Source: Pseudomonas protegens CHA0
GTDB taxonomy: Bacteria; Pseudomonadota; Gammaproteobacteria; Pseudomonadales; Pseudomonadaceae
Direction: 5' to 3'
Length of the DNA: 64,000 nt
Assembly: GCF_000397205.1 (NCBI RefSeq)
Contig: NC_021237.1
Coordinates: 1,799,001 to 1,863,000, forward strand
A program made the translations under genes and the position numbers. Positions 8,010 through 16,704 of the stretch are shown here, piece after piece. Numbering within the stretch: the first letter of the stretch is position 1; the number at the start of each line of letters is the position of its first letter. The notes beneath the pieces are model-generated. The model did no database searches. It saw only the letters and a list, made by a program, of their open reading frames with translations, and was not told the origin of the DNA.

Positions 8010-9420
8010 TGATTTCCAGCCGGCCCAGGAGCATGCCCAGGGACAGGATCCACTTGGCGGCGTCCGGCAGGGTCGAGAAGTTGCCGGCCGGGCCGATGGT
8101 TTCGCCCAGGCCCGGGCCCACGCCCGACACGGTGCTGGCGGCACCGGTGAGGGCGGTCATCCAGTCCAGGCCCAGCAGCGACAGGGCCAGGGCGATCATG
8201 CAGATGGTGATGGCGAAGAAGAACGAGAAGGTCAGGATCGAGCGGACGATTTCTTCGTCCAGGCGATGGCCGTTGTACTTCTGCTTGATCACCGCCCGGG
8301 GGTGGATCAACTGATTGAGGTTGGCCTTGAGCAGGATATAGGCAACCTGGAAGCGGAAAATCTTGATCCCGCCGGCAGTCGATCCCGAACAGCCGCCTAC
8401 GAATCCCAGGTAGAAGAACAGCATCAGCGAGAAGTTGCCCCACAGGCTGTAGTCGCCCAGGGCAAACCCGGTGGTGGTGACCACCGACGTCACGTTCAGC
8501 GCTACGTGGCGCAGGGCATCCAGCCAGTGCAGGTCGGTGGTCCACCAGTACCAGGTGCCGAGCACCAGCCACGTCACCAGGAGCATGCCCAGCAAGCCCT
8601 GGACCTGCTGATCCTTGATCAGCGCCCGACGATTGCCCCGCAGGGTCGCCACATAGAGGGCGAAGGGCAGGCTGCCGAGGATCATCACCACCACCGCCAC
8701 CCAGTGCACCGCCGGTTGTTGCCAGTGGGCCAGGGATTCGTCGGAGGTAGAGAAGCCACCGGTGGAGATCGCCGACATGGCGTGGTTGATGGCGTCGAAG
8801 ATGTTCATCCCGGCCCACCAGAAGGCCAGGCTGCCGCAGATGGTGATGCCGACGTAGCTGGCGACAATCAGGCGCGCCACCATGTGCGAGCGCGGCATGA
8901 CCTTTTCCGAGCGGTCCGAAGACTCGGTCTGGAACAGGCGCATGCCACCGATACGCAGCAACGGCAGGATCGCCACCGCCATGCCGATAAAGCCGATACC
9001 CCCCAGCCAGTGCAGCATCGAACGCCAGATCAGGATGCCAGGCGACATGCTGTCCAGGCCGCTGAGCACCGTGGCGCCGGTGGCGGTGATGCCGGACATG
9101 CTTTCAAAGAACGAGTCGGTGTAGCTGATGTGCTGGGTCAGCAGGAATGGCAGGGCGGCAAAGATGCACACCACCACCCAGCTGGAGACCGTCAGCAGGT
9201 ACATGTCGCGGGGGCGCAGATGAATATGTTCGGGACGGCCGGGAATCACCAGGGCCAGGCCGGCGATGAAGGTGATCATGCTGGCCCAGAGGAAGGACGG
9301 CAGGTCGCCGGTGCGTTCGAAGATCACCAGTGTCGCCATCGGCACCACCATGGCGATCGCCAGGGTGATGAGGAAGATGCCGATGATGAAACCAATGATC
9401 CTTAAGGTCGGCAACGCCAT
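7966..9420 (-). CDS. trkH: Trk system potassium uptake protein TrkH
   Basis: A 484-residue polytopic inner-membrane protein, the standard length for Pseudomonas TrkH. It carries the pore-loop sequences of the TrkH/KtrB superfamily, for example SMSGITATGATVLSGLD, ISTGGFSTSDESLAHW, TSVVTTTGFALGDYSLWG and GGCSGSTAGGIKIFR, each around a filter glycine. It forms the K+-conducting subunit that works with the NAD-binding TrkA, encoded elsewhere. The start at 9420 (MALPTLR) gives the family N terminus. It is followed upstream by a divergent nitroreductase, the same neighbourhood as in P. aeruginosa. Confidence 0.93.
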   Translation of the reverse strand: MALPTLRIIGFIIGIFLITLAIAMVVPMATLVIFERTGDLPSFLWASMITFIAGLALVIPGRPEHIHLRPRDMYLLTVSSWVVVCIFAALPFLLTQHISYTDSFFESMSGITATGATVLSGLDSMSPGILIWRSMLHWLGGIGFIGMAVAILPLLRIGGMRLFQTESSDRSEKVMPRSHMVARLIVASYVGITICGSLAFWWAGMNIFDAINHAMSAISTGGFSTSDESLAHWQQPAVHWVAVVVMILGSLPFALYVATLRGNRRALIKDQQVQGLLGMLLVTWLVLGTWYWWTTDLHWLDALRHVALNVTSVVTTTGFALGDYSLWGNFSLMLFFYLGFVGGCSGSTAGGIKIFRFQVAYILLKANLNQLIHPRAVIKQKYNGHRLDEEIVRSILTFSFFFAITICMIALALSLLGLDWMTALTGAASTVSGVGPGLGETIGPAGNFSTLPDAAKWILSLGMLLGRLEIITVFVLCIPAFWRH

Positions 9421-9542
9421 GTGTTCCGCTCGGGCTGGTAGATGAAGGGCGCCCATTCTACCTGCGGGGCAGGGCATGTAAACCGGCACCCGGCCGGCAG
9501 ATCCCGCTAGAATGGCCGGACATTTTTTTCAGGAGGTGGCCG

Positions 9543-10109
9543 ATGGAGGCTCTCGACGCTTTGCTCAACCGTGTTTCCGTGCCGCGCCTGGTGGAGCCCG
9601 CGCCTAGCGCCGCGCAGCGCGAAGCCTTGTTCGCCGCCGCCCTGCGCGCGCCGGATCATGGTCAGTTGCGCCCCTGGCGGTTCCTTACCGTCGAAGGTGC
9701 GGCACGCGAGCAGTTGGGCGAGTTGCTGGTGGAGGCGGTACAGCTGCAGGGCGGCGAAGTGACCCAGGCGGCCCTGGACAAGGCCCGGGCCATGCCCCTG
9801 CGCGCACCACTGGTGGTTGTGGTGGTCGCCCGTTTGCAGGAGCACTTCAAGGTGCCCAGGAGCGAGCAGTTGCTGGCAGCGGGCTGCGCGGCCCACGGTA
9901 TCCTGCTGGCGGCCTACGCCCAGGGGATCGGCGCGGTGTGGCGTACTGGCGAGTTGTCCTACTCGCCCCATGTAGCCAAGGGCCTGGGCCTGGAGGACGG
10001 CGAAGAGATCATTGCCTTCCTGTATCTTGGCACGCCGCTGAATGAGCCGCGGATCGCCCCCAAGGTCGATACCGCCGAGTTCGTCAGCGCCTGGACTGCC
10101 AAGGCCTGA
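9543..10109 (+). CDS. Nitroreductase family protein (YdjA-like)
   Basis: A 188-residue single-domain FMN nitroreductase. The N-terminal RAPDHGQLRPWRF motif binds FMN phosphate, and the central SEQLLAAGCAAHGILLAAYAQGIGAVWRTG segment is typical of the YdjA/TdsD branch. It probably uses NAD(P)H to reduce nitro-aromatics or quinone-like compounds in the cytoplasm as a dimer; the physiological substrate is unknown. GGAGG lies 6-10 nt before the ATG. It is followed by a REP-type inverted repeat and by the convergent cpxA gene. Confidence 0.9.
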   Translation: MEALDALLNRVSVPRLVEPAPSAAQREALFAAALRAPDHGQLRPWRFLTVEGAAREQLGELLVEAVQLQGGEVTQAALDKARAMPLRAPLVVVVVARLQEHFKVPRSEQLLAAGCAAHGILLAAYAQGIGAVWRTGELSYSPHVAKGLGLEDGEEIIAFLYLGTPLNEPRIAPKVDTAEFVSAWTAKA

Positions 10110-10136
10110 TTTTCCTCTTCTAACGCTGTGTACCTC

Positions 10137-10183
10137 GCGGGCAAGCCCGCTGTTGCCGGACCCGGCGGCAGCGGCTTGCCCGC
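10137..10183. repeat. REP-like inverted repeat
   Basis: GCGGGCAAGCC at 10137-10147 is repeated in inverted orientation as GGCTTGCCCGC at 10173-10183, with a second GC-rich palindrome between them. It sits in the gap between the convergent nitroreductase and cpxA genes, the usual location of Pseudomonas REP sequences. Confidence 0.7.
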
Positions 10184-10190
10184 ATTGCGT

Positions 10191-11531
10191 TCAGGCCTGC
10201 ACCACGGCGCCGGGGACCAGGGGCAGTTCCAGGGTGGCGATGAATCCGCCCTGAGGGTGGTTGGCCAGCAGCAGGCTGCCACCGTGACGCTCTGCGGCGC
10301 GGCGGGCGATGGCCAGCCCCAGGCCATGGCCCGGAGCGCTTTGCCCCGGGGCGCGGAAGAAGGGCTCTCCCAGCTGGCTCAAGTGCTCGGCTTCTACGCC
10401 GGGTCCATGATCGCGCACGCTGATCTGGATCTTCTCGCCCTGGCGTTGGGCCGTGACTTCGATCGCTTGCCCGGCGGGGTTGAAGCGCTGAGCGTTGCGC
10501 AGCAGGTTGTCCACTGCCCGCTCCAGCATGGTCGGCCAACCGCGCAGGTGCAGCTGTGGCGGGGCGGTTATCAGCACCGGCTGTTCCGGGCAGGTCAGTT
10601 GCGCGTCTTTCTGCACGGCGACCAGCAAGGCGTTAAGGTCCACTTCTTCGGCGCTGGCGTTGTCCGCATCGACCCGGGCCAACACCAGAATCTCGCTGAT
10701 CAGCGCTTCCAGGCGGTCACATTCGCGGGTCAGCCGCGGCCAGAGCTTTTCCCGTTCTTCGGGGGCGGCCCGTTCCGCCAATGCCAGGGCGATGCGCAGG
10801 CGGGCCAGGGGCGAGCGCAGTTCGTGGGACACGTCCCGCAGCAGTTGGCGCTGGCTGCCGATCAGGCTCTGCAGGCGCGAGCCCATGCGGTTGAAGTCCC
10901 GGGCCAGTACACCGAATTCGTCGCGGCGGTTGGACAGGCGCGCCAGGCTGTTCTGCTGGTAGGTGGCCTGGCCCAGGTCGTGTACCGCGCCGCGCAGGCG
11001 GCTCAGGGGACGAGTGATGGACAGGGTGACCAGGAGGCTGAACAGGGTCAGCACCACCAGGGCGATGGCCAGGGCGCTGAGGGGCCAGGTCAGGCTGTCG
11101 CGGTGCCAGGCGTCCAGTTCCGGATGGGGGATGCGATAGATGAACAGGTAGGTGTCGCCGGTTTTCGGGCTGGTGTATTCCGCCGTCAGGCGGCGCCAGG
11201 GCAGGTGCCGGTCGTCATTGTTCTGCCGGGCTTCGAAGGCCGCGGCGCGGCGCGGGAAGGTGCCGCGAACCACTGGGTCGCCGCTCTCGTTGAGCACCTG
11301 GACATCGATGTGGTACTGGCGCTTGCGCTGCTGGAGGATGTCCTGGGCAGCGTCCTCGCCCTGGTTCTCGTAGGTCTGTGTCCATTCCTCGGTCAGGCTG
11401 TTGAGGCCGGGGTGACGGCTGAGGATCCAGGCATCCTGGTTGAGCATGTGCCCGAGCAGGATCGACAGCCCTGCAACCAGGGTGATGGCCAGCCAGAAGC
11501 TGGCCAGGATGCGCCAGAACAATGAACGCAC
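10191..11531 (-). CDS. cpxA: Envelope-stress sensor histidine kinase CpxA/CpxS
   Basis: A 446-residue inner-membrane kinase with TM1 at about 8-28, a periplasmic sensor at about 30-148, TM2 at about 150-172 and a HAMP segment at about 172-225. The dimerisation box RDVSHELRSPLARL carries the phosphoacceptor His236. The catalytic domain has the N box (ERAVDNLLRNAQRF), DHGPGVE and GHGLGLAIA. It phosphorylates the OmpR-type regulator encoded upstream (12179-12856). It follows the Spy-like chaperone gene by 66 bp and is probably cotranscribed with it from the CpxR-type box at 12118, which gives a feedback loop. P. aeruginosa has the same arrangement. Confidence 0.88.
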   Translation of the reverse strand: MRSLFWRILASFWLAITLVAGLSILLGHMLNQDAWILSRHPGLNSLTEEWTQTYENQGEDAAQDILQQRKRQYHIDVQVLNESGDPVVRGTFPRRAAAFEARQNNDDRHLPWRRLTAEYTSPKTGDTYLFIYRIPHPELDAWHRDSLTWPLSALAIALVVLTLFSLLVTLSITRPLSRLRGAVHDLGQATYQQNSLARLSNRRDEFGVLARDFNRMGSRLQSLIGSQRQLLRDVSHELRSPLARLRIALALAERAAPEEREKLWPRLTRECDRLEALISEILVLARVDADNASAEEVDLNALLVAVQKDAQLTCPEQPVLITAPPQLHLRGWPTMLERAVDNLLRNAQRFNPAGQAIEVTAQRQGEKIQISVRDHGPGVEAEHLSQLGEPFFRAPGQSAPGHGLGLAIARRAAERHGGSLLLANHPQGGFIATLELPLVPGAVVQA

Positions 11532-11597
11532 AGGAACTCCTCGAACGCGAAAGCCCAGTGGGGGGAGGCCACTGGGCTGGGGGTGGACGCTAACGCA

Positions 11598-12035
11598 TTA
11601 TTGCGCTTTTTGCGGTTGCTGCGCTTTCCAGGCCTTGAACTCGGCCCATTCGGCGCGACGCTCCTCTTGTTTCTTGACGATGGCGTCAAACTCTTTCTGC
11701 TGCTCTGGCTTGAGCAGGGCGCGGATATCGGCCTGGGTTTTCTGGTGCTTGGCGGTCAGCTCATCCTTCATGGCTTTTTGGTCGGCCGGCGAGAGTTTCT
11801 CCAGGTACTTTTCCACCACGGCCTTGCGGTCGTGCATTTGCTCGCCCATCAGCTTGCCGATCTGCTGGCGCTGTTCACGGCTCAGGTCCAGTTGGCTGAA
11901 AGGGCCTTTGCCGCGCATGTGCTCGCTGTGCCGAGGGCCGTCCATGGGGCCCATCGGGCCGTGACCTTCCGGCATGGCCATGGCCACGGTTGGCAGGGCG
12001 GCGGCGAACATCAGAGCGATCAGGGTCTTGCGCAT
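11598..12035 (-). CDS. Spy/CpxP-family periplasmic chaperone
   Basis: A 145-residue protein with a signal peptide (MRKTLIALMFAAALPTVAMA) and the Spy/CpxP LTxxQ-like helices, seen here as LDLSREQRQQIGKL and LLKPEQQKEFDAI. The mature protein is entirely helical and rich in Met, Lys, Glu and Gln. Family members work as ATP-independent periplasmic chaperones, and CpxP also dampens CpxA. The gene lies between cpxR and cpxA on the same strand, directly downstream of a CpxR-like direct repeat, so Cpx-dependent induction is likely. Confidence 0.88.
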   Translation of the reverse strand: MRKTLIALMFAAALPTVAMAMPEGHGPMGPMDGPRHSEHMRGKGPFSQLDLSREQRQQIGKLMGEQMHDRKAVVEKYLEKLSPADQKAMKDELTAKHQKTQADIRALLKPEQQKEFDAIVKKQEERRAEWAEFKAWKAQQPQKAQ

Positions 12036-12117
12036 GGTGTATCTCCTTGTCTCATTCCCGGTAAGTTCCGGATGAGTTCAGGTTACCCAGATCAAGGTCA
12101 GCGGCAGTCAGCGGAGG

Positions 12118-12133
12118 GTAAAGCTTGGGTAAA
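12118..12133 (-). promoter_or_regulatory. Putative CpxR box upstream of the spy-like gene
   Basis: On the plus strand the direct repeat GTAAA-GCTTGG-GTAAA matches the CpxR consensus GTAAA-N(4-8)-GTAAA exactly in both halves. It is centred about 90 bp upstream of the spy-like start codon, in the 143-bp gap after cpxR. The minus strand is given because that is the direction of the presumed target. Confidence 0.65.
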
Positions 12134-12178
12134 GAAGGTATTTCACGGCCCTGACATATCTGCCAGGGCACATCGGGA

Positions 12179-12856
12179 TCAGAGGCTGTAGTAGTAGCCG
12201 CGGCTGCGCAGGGCGACGATCCGTGGACGGCCGTCGGGGTGCGGGCCGATCTTCTTGCGCAGGTTGCTGACATGCATGTCCAGGCTGCGGTCATACAGGG
12301 TCAGCTTGCGGCCCAGGGCGATCTGCGCTAGTTCCTGCTTGTCCAGGGGCTCGCCCGGTTGCTTGAGCAGGGCTTCGAGCAGGCGGCTTTCGGAAACGGT
12401 CAGGGTAATGTCCTGCTCGTCGATGTTGACCACACCGCGCAGCGGGCTGAAGCACAGGTCGCCCAGTTCCATCTGGCTGGAGGCCGCCACCGGATGGCTG
12501 CGGCGCAGTACGGCACGCAGGCGGGCGGTGAGTTCACGGGGGTCGCAGGGCTTGGCCAGGTAATCGTCGGCACCCAGTTCCAGGCCGAGGATGCGGTCCA
12601 GGGGTTCGCCACGGGCCGAGAGCATCAGCACCGGCAGGTCGGGGTGCTCATTGCGCAGTTGCTTGAGCAGCTCCAGGCCGCTGCCGTCGGGCAGCATCAC
12701 GTCCAGTACCACCGCTGACGGCGCCGTTTCGGCCAGGGCGCGACGGGCGCTCAGGCCATCGTGGCAGGCCCGCACCAGAAAACCTTCCTGGCTCAGCCAG
12801 CTGCTCAGGAGCTCGCACAGCTCCTGGTCATCATCAATCAGTAACAGGTCGCTCAT
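12179..12856 (-). CDS. cpxR: Response regulator CpxR (OmpR family)
   Basis: A 225-residue OmpR/PhoB-type regulator. The receiver domain (1-115) has the acidic pocket DDD at 8-10, phosphoacceptor Asp52 in VLDVMLPDG and Lys in YLAKPCDPREL. The C-terminal winged helix (about 130-225) includes YDRSLDMHVSNLRKKIGPHPDGRPRIVALRSRGYYY. It is the cognate regulator of the kinase at 10191-11531. The gene begins 7 bp after the coiled-coil membrane protein gene, so the two are cotranscribed. It probably binds the GTAAA repeat downstream of its own stop codon to drive the spy-like gene and cpxA. Confidence 0.9.
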   Translation of the reverse strand: MSDLLLIDDDQELCELLSSWLSQEGFLVRACHDGLSARRALAETAPSAVVLDVMLPDGSGLELLKQLRNEHPDLPVLMLSARGEPLDRILGLELGADDYLAKPCDPRELTARLRAVLRRSHPVAASSQMELGDLCFSPLRGVVNIDEQDITLTVSESRLLEALLKQPGEPLDKQELAQIALGRKLTLYDRSLDMHVSNLRKKIGPHPDGRPRIVALRSRGYYYSL

Positions 12857-12863
12857 GAATCTC

Positions 12864-13274
12864 TCAATTTAGCCATTGTCGACGCTTGCGATGCCCGCCA
12901 CTGGCGAAGATCCCGCAGAGCAGGGCCAGCAGGGCCACGCCGCCGCCGGTGACGAACCACTGCTGTTGATCGGTCAACAGGCGGGGTACCGGGTTGGCCT
13001 GGGCCTCTTTGAGCTGCAGCTTGAGGCGCTGGTTCTCCTGGCGCAAGCGGGTCAGTTGGGGGCTTTCCCGTTCGGCATCGGTATTTTGCAATTGTTTGCT
13101 CAGTTCATCGCGCAGGCGCTCGCTTTCTTTCAAGCGTTGCTGCAACTCGGTGATCTGACTGCCGGCGCTCAGGGACAGCGGCGTGGAATGGCCGGTGTCC
13201 TGGGTTTCCTCGGCAAGGGCTGGAGCCCCGATCGACAACATGACCAACAGCAGGCACAGCGGACCTTGGCGCAT
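12864..13274 (-). CDS. Membrane-anchored coiled-coil protein, uncharacterised
   Basis: A 136-residue protein with a signal peptide (to about residue 22, ending ALA), a Gln/Glu/Leu-rich coiled coil (about 40-95, with ITELQQRLKESERLRDELSKQL) and one C-terminal TM helix (about 105-125) followed by a basic tail. The layout resembles the C-terminal half of YgiM-type proteins without the SH3 domain. It is expected to be a periplasmic coiled coil anchored in the inner membrane by its C terminus. It lies directly upstream of cpxR (7-bp gap), so a role in envelope sensing is a reasonable inference but unproven. The start at 13274 has CAGGAG at good distance. Confidence 0.72.
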   Translation of the reverse strand: MRQGPLCLLLVMLSIGAPALAEETQDTGHSTPLSLSAGSQITELQQRLKESERLRDELSKQLQNTDAERESPQLTRLRQENQRLKLQLKEAQANPVPRLLTDQQQWFVTGGGVALLALLCGIFASGGHRKRRQWLN

Positions 13275-13384
13275 CGAAACTCCTGATTCCAATCGAGTGT
13301 TGGGCAGGTTGTCGGCAGTCAAACGAGAATAATGAGCGATTGAGCGCGCGATGAACCGCGAAGGTTCATCGCACCCGGGAGGAT

Positions 13385-13684
13385 TTACGGCATCGATTGC
13401 TTGAACGGCTTGACCAGTACATGGGCGTAGACGCCGCAGGTCACGAACGGGTCGGCGTCGGCCCAGGCCTGGGCGGCGCTCAGGGAGTCGAACTCGGCGA
13501 CGATCAGGCTGCCGCTGAAACCGGCCGCGCCCGGGTCATTGCTGTCGATCGCCGGGTGCGGGCCGGCGAGTACCACGCGCCCCTGATCCTTGAGCACTTG
13601 CAGCCGCTCCAGGTGCGCCGGCCGGTTGACCAGGCGTTTTTCCAGGGAGTTGGCGACGTCTGTGGCAATGATTGCGTAAAGCAT
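13385..13684 (-). CDS. yciI: YciI family protein
   Basis: A 99-residue ferredoxin-like-fold protein of exact YciI length. Landmarks are [18 protein letters not shown], the conserved RPAHLERL (His-containing active-site region), [10 protein letters not shown] and the C-terminal [16 protein letters not shown]. The biochemical role of the family is not settled. The gene starts one base after the yciB stop on the same strand, so the two are translated together, the same coupling as in many gammaproteobacteria. Confidence 0.9.
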   Translation of the reverse strand: MLYAIIATDVANSLEKRLVNRPAHLERLQVLKDQGRVVLAGPHPAIDSNDPGAAGFSGSLIVAEFDSLSAAQAWADADPFVTCGVYAHVLVKPFKQSMP

Positions 13685-13685
13685 G

Positions 13686-14282
13686 TCAGTCCTCGGTTTT
13701 CGGGGTGGTGGGATCGGCGTCATGCAGGTGGCGCGAGAGGTAGATACCCTGGCCCACCAGGAACAATACGGTCATGCCCAGGCTGCCGAAGACTTTGAAG
13801 TCGACCCAGATGCTCTGGAAGGTGAAGGCGACAAACAGGTTGGCGGCGCCGCAGAACAGGAAGAAGGCGATCCAGGCGATGTTCAAGCGGGTCCATACCG
13901 GGTCTGGCAACGTCAGGGCGTGGCCCATGATGCGCTTGATCAGCAGGCGGTCGCCGACGAAGTGGCTGCCGATGAAGGCCAGGGCGAACAGCCAGTTGAC
14001 CACCGGAGCTTTCCATTTAAGGAAGGTTTCGCTGTGGAAGGCCAGGGTCAGGCTGCCGAAGACCAGGCAGGCGATCAGGGTCAGCCACTGGCTTTTTTCC
14101 AGCTTGCGCTGGGAGATGAACAGGGCGCCATACACCACCAGGGAACTGATGATCAGCACCGCTGTGGCGCTGTAGATGCCGCCCAAGGTGACTTCGTGAC
14201 CGGCAAGGTCGACGACGCGGGGATCAATTTTATAGACGATGAAAAACAGGAACAGCGGGATGAAGTCGATGAATTGTTTCAC
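13686..14282 (-). CDS. yciB: Inner-membrane septation protein A (YciB)
   Basis: A 198-residue protein with five or six TM helices beginning [18 protein letters not shown], the hallmark N terminus of YciB/IspZ. The segments [45 protein letters not shown] and [25 protein letters not shown] follow. Family members are inner-membrane proteins linked to septation and envelope integrity. The start must be the GTG at 14282, because no ATG fits the family N terminus; the longer open frame upstream is a shadow of the PHP gene. It is divergent from the RNase AM gene. Confidence 0.9.
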
Positions 14283-14369
14283 AGTGGCAGCCAGAAGCAG
14301 GATGTCCCGGCATAATAACAAACATCCTTGGTAGCGAAAGCGCCAGCTGACTTGAGGTTTTATCGTCCT

Positions 14370-15230
14370 GTGAATGTTGATTTGCACTGCCATAGCACGG
14401 CCTCCGACGGCGCCCTGGCGCCCGCGGTTCTGGTTGCGCGTGCGTACGAGAGAGGCGTGCGAATCCTGTCCCTGACCGACCACGACACCCTCGAGGGGCT
14501 GGACGAAGCGCGCCAGGCGGCGCAGCAACTGGGTATGCAGCTGGTCAATGGCGTCGAGCTTTCCTGCACCTGGGGCGGCGCCACTATCCATGTGCTGGGC
14601 TACGGCTTCGATACCCAGGCCCCGGCTTTGGTGCAAGCCATCGAAAAACTCCACGAAGGCCGCTGGCTGCGTTCGGAGGAGATCAGCCGCAAGCTGGCCC
14701 TCAAGGGCATGCCGGGAGCGCTGGAAGGCGCCCGGGCGATCCAGCAGGAACTGGGGGACAGCGGCAATGCACCGGCGCGGCCGCACTTTGCCGACTACCT
14801 GGTGCGTGCCGGTTTCGTGAAGGATCGCGCCGAGGCGTTTCGCAAATGGCTGGGGGCCGGCAAGCTGGGGGACGTCAAGCAGCACTGGCCGACCCTGGAA
14901 GAAACCGTCGGCACACTGCGGGCCGCGGGGGCCTGGGTCAGCCTGGCCCATCCCTGGCATTACGATTTCACCCGCAGCAAGCGTCGCCGCTTGATTGCCG
15001 ACTATATTCAAGCCGGTGGTCATGCTATCGAAGTGGTCAATGGCCACCAACCTGCAGAGCAAGTGGGCAGTTTGGCTATCCTTGCTCGTGAATTCGGACT
15101 GCTGGTCAGCGCTGGCAGTGACTTTCATGGCCCTGGAGGCTGGTCCGAGATTGGTGAGTATCGCCCGGTCCCGGAAGACCTGCCGCCCCTTTGGTGTCGG
15201 TTCAAACATGAGCCAATTATTGCCGCCTGA
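14370..15230 (+). CDS. rnm: PHP-domain 5'-3' exoribonuclease (RNase AM, YciV)
   Basis: A 286-residue PHP phosphoesterase. Metal-binding motifs occur in order: [39 protein letters not shown] and [14 protein letters not shown]. The family includes E. coli RNase AM (YciV), which matures the 5' ends of 5S and other rRNAs and degrades pAp-type short nucleotides. The start is taken as the GTG at 14370, giving the family N terminus MNVDLHCH; an in-frame TTG at 14328 is less likely. It leads a unit with the YciO-type gene, scpA and scpB. Confidence 0.87.
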   Translation: MNVDLHCHSTASDGALAPAVLVARAYERGVRILSLTDHDTLEGLDEARQAAQQLGMQLVNGVELSCTWGGATIHVLGYGFDTQAPALVQAIEKLHEGRWLRSEEISRKLALKGMPGALEGARAIQQELGDSGNAPARPHFADYLVRAGFVKDRAEAFRKWLGAGKLGDVKQHWPTLEETVGTLRAAGAWVSLAHPWHYDFTRSKRRRLIADYIQAGGHAIEVVNGHQPAEQVGSLAILAREFGLLVSAGSDFHGPGGWSEIGEYRPVPEDLPPLWCRFKHEPIIAA

Positions 15231-15243
15231 ACAGGTAGAGACA

Positions 15244-15873
15244 GTGAGTCAATTTTTCCAGATCCACCCGGAAAACCCCCAGCCACGCCTGATCAAACAG
15301 GCCGTCGAGATCATTCGCAGCGGCGGTGTGGTGATCTATCCCACGGATTCGTCCTACGCCGTCGCCTGCCAGATGGGCGACAAGGGCGCAATCGAACGGG
15401 TTCGACGCCTGCGCCAGCTGGACGACAAGCACAACTTCGCGCTGATCTGCAGCGACCTTTCGCAGTTGGGCCTGTTCGCCAAGATCGACACGGGCACTTT
15501 CCGTCTGCTCAAGGCCCATGTGCCGGGGCCCTACACCTTCATTCTCAACGCCACCCGGGAAGTGCCGCGCCTGCTGCTGCACCCCAAGCGCCGGACCATC
15601 GGCCTGCGGGTGCCGAGCAACCCGATCGCCCTGGCGCTGCTGGCCGAGCTGGGCGAGCCGCTGATGAGCGTCAGCCTGATCATGCCCGGTGATACCGAGG
15701 CCCTGAGCGACCCCTACGAGATGCGCCAGTTGCTGGAGCACCAGGTGGACCTGATCATCGATGGCGGTTTCGGCAGCACCGAGTCGTCCACGGTGATCAA
15801 TCTCGCCGACGGCGAGCCGGAAGTGATCCGCGTCGGTTGCGGCGACCCCGCGCCGTTCATGGCCGAGGCCTAG
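15244..15873 (+). CDS. YciO/Sua5/YrdC family protein
   Basis: A 209-residue protein with the Sua5/YrdC fold. The KxR...SxN signature region appears as [44 protein letters not shown], with [10 protein letters not shown] and [17 protein letters not shown] downstream. Its length and sequence point to the YciO branch rather than TsaC. YciO-like proteins bind nucleic acid and ATP, and a role in tRNA t6A formation is at best secondary. The GTG at 15244 is chosen because an in-frame ATG at 15208 lies inside the previous gene without a ribosome-binding site. It abuts scpA with no gap. Confidence 0.85.
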   Translation: MSQFFQIHPENPQPRLIKQAVEIIRSGGVVIYPTDSSYAVACQMGDKGAIERVRRLRQLDDKHNFALICSDLSQLGLFAKIDTGTFRLLKAHVPGPYTFILNATREVPRLLLHPKRRTIGLRVPSNPIALALLAELGEPLMSVSLIMPGDTEALSDPYEMRQLLEHQVDLIIDGGFGSTESSTVINLADGEPEVIRVGCGDPAPFMAEA

Positions 15874-16692
15874 ATGTCCGCAGTGGAAACCGTCGACGAC
15901 CAGGCCGGCGCCCAGCAGGAGCTGCCCTTCGCCATGGTCTACGGCCAGGCGGTCATGGAAATGCCCCTGGACCTGTACATCCCCCCGGATGCCCTGGAAG
16001 TCTTTCTCGAAGCCTTCGAAGGCCCGCTGGACCTGCTGCTATACCTGATCCGCAAGCAGAACATCAACATCCTCGACATCCCGGTGGCGGAGATCACCCG
16101 CCAGTACATGGGTTATGTGGAGCTGATGCAGTCGGTGCGCCTGGAACTGGCCGCCGAGTACCTGGTGATGGCGGCAATGCTTGCCGAGATCAAGTCGCGC
16201 ATGCTCCTGCCGCGCTCAGCCGAGGTCGAGGAAGAAGAGGACGATCCGCGGGCCGAACTGATCCGCCGCCTGCAGGAATACGAGCGCTTCAAGGCGGCCG
16301 CCGAGGGCATCGACGGCCTGAGCCGGGTCGGTCGCGATGTGCTGGTGCCCAAACTCGACGCCCCGGAGGCCCGGGCGCGCAAGCTGCTGCCGGATGTGGC
16401 CCTGGAAGAGTTGCTGATGTCCATGGCCGAGGTGCTGCGCCGTGACGACATGTTCGAAAGCCATCAGGTGAGCCGCGAGGCGCTGTCCACCCGCGAGCGC
16501 ATGAGCGATGTGCTGGAACGGCTCAAGGGCGGCGGTTTCGTGCCCTTTGTCGAGCTGTTCACCGCCGAGGAAGGGCGCCTGGGAGTGGTGGTGACCTTCA
16601 TGGCGATCCTCGAACTGGTCAAGGAATCCCTGGTCGAGCTGGTGCAGAATGAGCCCTTTGCGGCCATCCACGTACGGGCGCGAGCCGAATAA
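15874..16692 (+). CDS. scpA: Segregation and condensation protein A
   Basis: A 272-residue kleisin. The N-terminal FEGPLDLLLYLIRKQNINILDIPVAEITRQYMGYVE is the ScpA signature that binds the SMC neck. An acidic linker (VEEEEDDPRAELIRRLQEYERFKAAAEG) and a C-terminal winged helix ending in VVTFMAILELVKESLVELVQNEPFAAIHVR, which binds the SMC head, follow. With ScpB and an SMC protein encoded elsewhere it forms a condensin acting in chromosome segregation. A leader of about 35 residues precedes the conserved core. The ATG follows the previous stop codon directly, and scpB begins 12 bp downstream. Confidence 0.93.
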   Translation: MSAVETVDDQAGAQQELPFAMVYGQAVMEMPLDLYIPPDALEVFLEAFEGPLDLLLYLIRKQNINILDIPVAEITRQYMGYVELMQSVRLELAAEYLVMAAMLAEIKSRMLLPRSAEVEEEEDDPRAELIRRLQEYERFKAAAEGIDGLSRVGRDVLVPKLDAPEARARKLLPDVALEELLMSMAEVLRRDDMFESHQVSREALSTRERMSDVLERLKGGGFVPFVELFTAEEGRLGVVVTFMAILELVKESLVELVQNEPFAAIHVRARAE

Positions 16693-16704
16693 CGAGCTTA
16701 AATC

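Noticed and set aside
7852..9405. A 517-codon plus-strand frame opposite trkH
   Set aside because: The His/Gln/Asp-rich composition and lack of motifs mark it as a shadow of trkH.
13686..15209. Long upstream extension of yciB to about 507 residues
   Set aside because: The extension lies antisense to the PHP-domain gene. The YciB family starts at the VKQFIDFIP segment, encoded from the GTG at 14282.
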